This document shows, piece after piece, positions 19,662 through 22,289 of a DNA stretch of 22,289 nt. Every line of letters starts with the position of its first letter. Position 1 is the stretch's first letter. The DNA lies in NCBI GenBank assembly GCA_009602725.1, contig WELB01000027.1, forward strand, positions 724,654-746,942, written 5' to 3'. Origin of the DNA: Spirogloea muscicola (taxonomy: Eukaryota; Streptophyta; Zygnematophyceae; Spirogloeales; Spirogloeaceae). The notes beneath the pieces were generated by a model. The model did no database searches and was not told the origin of the DNA. It was given only the letters and a program-made list of their open reading frames with translations. Made by a program: the position numbers and the translations under genes.

Positions 19662-19974
19662 AAAGTAAGGAATAGAATAAACAAATAACTAGAGCAGCTC
19701 ATTTCGGCCCCATGTCAATTCTTTTACATCTCTTTTCTCCGTCACGTCAGTCAGCATACCACAGGGCGTCGATTTATGCAGCCTTGTTCATTTTTCTGCT
19801 TCAGGTTTTGCCTGAACAAAAATAATGGCTTGGGAGTGGCCTCCCTATCGTCAGTCTCGGTCGTGGCGCCTCGCAGCCGAGCCTGTCGTCGTCGGCGTCC
19901 GCCTGGCCCGCAGCAGCCGCAGCGGCGGCGGCTGGTGCGGCTGTGACGGCGACGGCCTTCGTCCTCGACGGGGC
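19662..19974. promoter_or_regulatory. Shared 5' region between divergent CX9C and CGI121 genes
   Basis: The two genes are head-to-head with about 313 bases between their ATGs, so a bidirectional promoter is likely. The region holds a perfect 6-bp hairpin TTCAGG-TTTTG-CCTGAA (19800-19816). No TATA box in a convincing position is evident. An in-frame upstream ATG at 19825 would extend the CGI121 protein by 50 residues of unconserved sequence. Confidence 0.4.
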
Positions 19975-21097
19975 ATGGCCGAGATCCCGCTGGAGCCGCA
20001 CCGCCGGGCGCTGACGCTCCTGCTCTTCGCTGACGTGACCAACGGCAGGTGACGGCTGCGCCAGGCCAAAGGCCGTCTGCTCTCGAGCGACAGGCAGGCG
20101 TTCGAGTCCTGCCGGCCCGACTGACTCCGGAGGCTCGGCTGCATCGCGCCGGCGCAGCGAGCTGCTGCGGCAGCTGCAGTCTGGCGAGCTGCAGCCGGAG
20201 GTGGCGCTCCTCGACGCGTCGCTGGTGAGCCTCGACATGGGCACCTTCGTCGAGCCGCCGAGTTTTGGGCTGCGCCTGGACGTCGACCATGCAGGAAGGC
20301 GTCTCTCTCAAGGCTTAAGTGGCGGCCGTCAATGCAGGTTCCGGGCGTCTTCCCAGTCTTGGCGGCTGCCCACAAGGCCGTGGTTGCGCAGGACCGCGGT
20401 GCATTGCGGACCCGCACGCTGCACTCAGAGATCGTGTACAACTACGCCGCGTCCAAACACGTAAATCTACTGCAGCCTGAGCTTGTTTCCAGTCCCAAGA
20501 AGTGCCCATATCATAGACCTGACTATAAACTCGTACTCCTAAGGCTCCCGCCTCGCAACGTTCTGCTCAACGTTATTGAGGTCAATGGCTCTCAAAGGTC
20601 TTCATTTCGCGGTGGCGAGCCCAGATTCGGGAGTCACTCCAGCGGCTTGGCATCAACACCCGCACCACAGACGTCCTCGTTGGCTGCTGCGATTGCACAC
20701 CAGCTGAGGTGCGGATGGCTGGCCCAGGCCTCTGCTACGGCATATCATGATTGGCTGTTGCATACGATATTCTGACCTGTGGTGGGTGCGTGGTCCAGGT
20801 GGCCTCCATCCGAGAGCTGGTGCATGGCCGTGAGCTCCCACTTTCTGAGTTGGCGGCGCGGTGCGACACCGACGCTGTGCGCAAGGTGAGGGCAGCAAAT
20901 CATTTCTGCGGCCGGTGTTGGAAACCTGCGCAGCCGTTGTCTCATGCCAACAGCCATGGTAGGCATCTTCAGTACTTTAAGGCACCTGCCGCGGGAACGG
21001 CACTCAGCTGTACAAGATCACGGAGGCGGAGTTGGAGGCATCATCGCTGGAGGACTGCGTGGTGTGCCGCATCGCAGCTCGAGACTCGTTGACATGA
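19975..21097 (+). CDS. CGI121: CGI121/TPRKB homologue, KEOPS/EKC complex subunit, complete 6-exon gene
   Basis: Exons 19975-20048, 20158-20224, 20338-20460, 20625-20708, 20799-20885 and 21008-21097 join in frame with GT-AG introns to 525 nt (174 aa; human TPRKB is 175). Conserved blocks: LTLLLFADVTN and SELLRQLQSGELQPEVALLD (exons 1-2), VPGVFPVLAAAHKAV (exon 3), TRTLHSEIVYNYAASKH (exon 3), IRESLQRLGI (exon 4), and the C-terminal ITEAELEASSLEDCVVCRIA (exon 6). Cgi121 binds Bud32/PRPK and the tRNA 3' end in the KEOPS complex, which makes t6A37 in ANN-decoding tRNAs. The start at 19975 is chosen because it gives the usual family length. Confidence 0.93.
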
Positions 21098-21840
21098 AGG
21101 CCCCGCAGAACTGGAAAGCTCCTCAACGAATTGGAAACCGCCTACATGCCTGACAAAGAGAGCCCTATGGGCGGCCTCTGCTGTGCAGAGCTGCTGGCAA
21201 ATGTCATCGGCATTGCTACAGAGTCAAGAGCAGCATCGAAGTGCCTGCTCAGTGCTTCATCTTAAGCAGGTCCTGGCTCTAGCATCATTGTGCATTTGCT
21301 GCTTATGCAGTCTGCCTGCTATCAGTGCTAGGCTCTTTGAAACAAGTCCTTTGCCGACGCAGCTGGGAGGGAGGCTTCTCCACAAGTCTGTCTGTGACAG
21401 ATCCTGTGCACTATTTGGTAGTCGTTAGCTGCACGAGATTGAGGTGGGCTTGGTCCCAAGTTGTGTGCTTCAGTAACAAAGTCCCCATCTATCAGATATC
21501 ATAGCAGGCACGTTTTAGTCCACATGCTTGAAGCACATTGTGGCTAGTTGACAATGCAGACCATCAGTCGCTAGGATGTAGGGTGGGCCAGTGGAGTCAC
21601 TAGGTACCCATTCTGTATCCACCTTGTTAAAATAAGCCCTAGCTACTGATGGTTTTGTTGTCAATCAATTGTTCATCCTATCCGGAAAAAGGCTGGATGC
21701 ACCGCCAATTCAACAGTCGGGCGTTCATGCGCTATTGCTCATAGAAGCAAATAATTCCTGTGAGTTCGCATCATCATATCTTCTACTCGCTGTAAGTGGG
21801 CAAACAAGACCCGAATTATGCCTTCTGATGCAACAGCACT
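21098..21840 (+). other. CGI121 3' UTR and intergenic DNA
   Basis: No supported coding frame is visible. A TGTAA box at 21791-21795 may be the poly(A) signal, giving a 3' UTR of about 700 bases. Otherwise I see nothing specific until the retroelement frame begins. Confidence 0.4.
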
Positions 21841-22289
21841 ATGAGTAGGTTAGGCAGTCAGGTAGATTCCTCTGGGGTGAGGACTGTAGACATGCCGACC
21901 TCTACGTGGGAGGCCACTTTAGGCATCCTGTTGGAGGCTGGTTTCTCCGTGGCAGCAGAGCACTCCGGAATCATGCCAATCCAGCACAGGGCCGACGGTC
22001 TCCATGCCAGGCGTGTAGACCTGGTGGCCACCCGACAGGCCGGCGGGCCACGTCTTCTCCTGGACGTGGTGACTACTGATGCCTATGACCGCTCACACCC
22101 AGCCAAATGTGCCACCACGGCTGGGTATGCGGTCGCCTGCGCTGCTCGGGCCAAAGAGCTGAAGTACGCGGATCATCCGCGGGAGGACGAGTTCTTCCCG
22201 TTGGCCATCGACACACATGGGGCGCTGGGCGCTCGGTGGCTCGAGCTGCTCACCCAGCTCGCCCGCCACACCATCGCCCGGCGCTTCCA
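21841..22289 (+). mobile_element. Retroelement ORF fragment with endonuclease-like C-terminal domain (copy H), runs off the window
   Basis: An open frame of 149 codons runs from ATG 21841 to the window edge, with an in-frame TGA just upstream. It reads VDLVATRQAGGPRLLLDVVT, a D-x(n)-LLLDV hairpin like the PD-(D/E)XK restriction-like endonuclease core at the C-terminus of site-specific non-LTR retrotransposons. The block AARAKELKYAD and then FFPLAIDTHGALG follows, typical of the same C-terminal region. The usual catalytic Lys is absent (DVVT). The homologous, decayed copy C leads into the family tail. No reverse transcriptase core lies within the window, so this copy is either 5'-truncated at about 21841 or is preceded by other sequence. 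Confidence 0.5.

Noticed and set aside
20085-20125. tRNA T-arm-like GTTCGAGTCC on the plus strand
   Set aside because: The stem is mispaired, no D-arm or anticodon arm fits upstream, and the site is inside intron 1 of CGI121.
1-22289. CRISPR arrays, bacterial operons, rRNA or phage modules
   Set aside because: There are no regularly spaced identical repeats and no ribosome-site-led gene strings. All supported genes are spliced.

Overview
This window is nuclear eukaryotic DNA. GC-rich exons are separated by many short GT-AG introns of lower GC, and there are no bacterial-style operons. Interstitial repeats are of the plant TTTAGGG type. The protein families, a CONSTANS-like B-box start, and TGTAA boxes downstream of stop codons all point to the green lineage, most probably a chlorophyte-type green alga. 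That is an inference, and no species can be named.

Layout. Positions 1-430 hold two 3' tails of non-LTR-type retroelements. Positions 496-8461 (+) are a complete nardilysin gene (M16 zinc metalloprotease with an acidic insertion); I can thread 20 exons in one consistent frame to 1161 aa. Positions 8803-10660 are a cluster of five or six truncated retroelement tails, some convergent. Positions 10680-11324 look like a promoter, with clustered ACGT boxes, two perfect 10-bp inverted repeats and a G-rich tract. They lead into the first 18 codons of a probable B-box zinc-finger gene at 11325, which runs into an assembly gap (11380-11943) followed by a 44-nt A run. Positions 11988-12891 are GC-rich residue plus non-coding sequence between convergent genes.

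Positions 12892-19132 (-) are a complete RMC1/Mic1-like gene (12 exons, 890 aa), a candidate subunit of the Mon1-Ccz1 Rab7 exchange factor. Positions 19326-19661 (-) hold a small CX9C protein resembling the complex I assembly factor NDUFAF8. It is head-to-head with a complete CGI121/TPRKB gene (KEOPS complex) at 19975-21097 (+; 6 exons, 174 aa). The last 450 bases open into another retroelement reading frame with an endonuclease-like C-terminal domain, cut by the window edge.

The genes are unrelated housekeeping functions (peptidase, endolysosomal trafficking, mitochondrial assembly, tRNA t6A modification) and do not form a pathway. The most unusual content is the retroelement family. Its tails share a C-terminal peptide (S-D-L-x-L-L-S/T-R-G-Y-stop), and most share a 3'-UTR hairpin and a GGCGAGCAC box. 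They flank the nardilysin gene on both sides, and in two places meet tail-to-tail at small palindromes.
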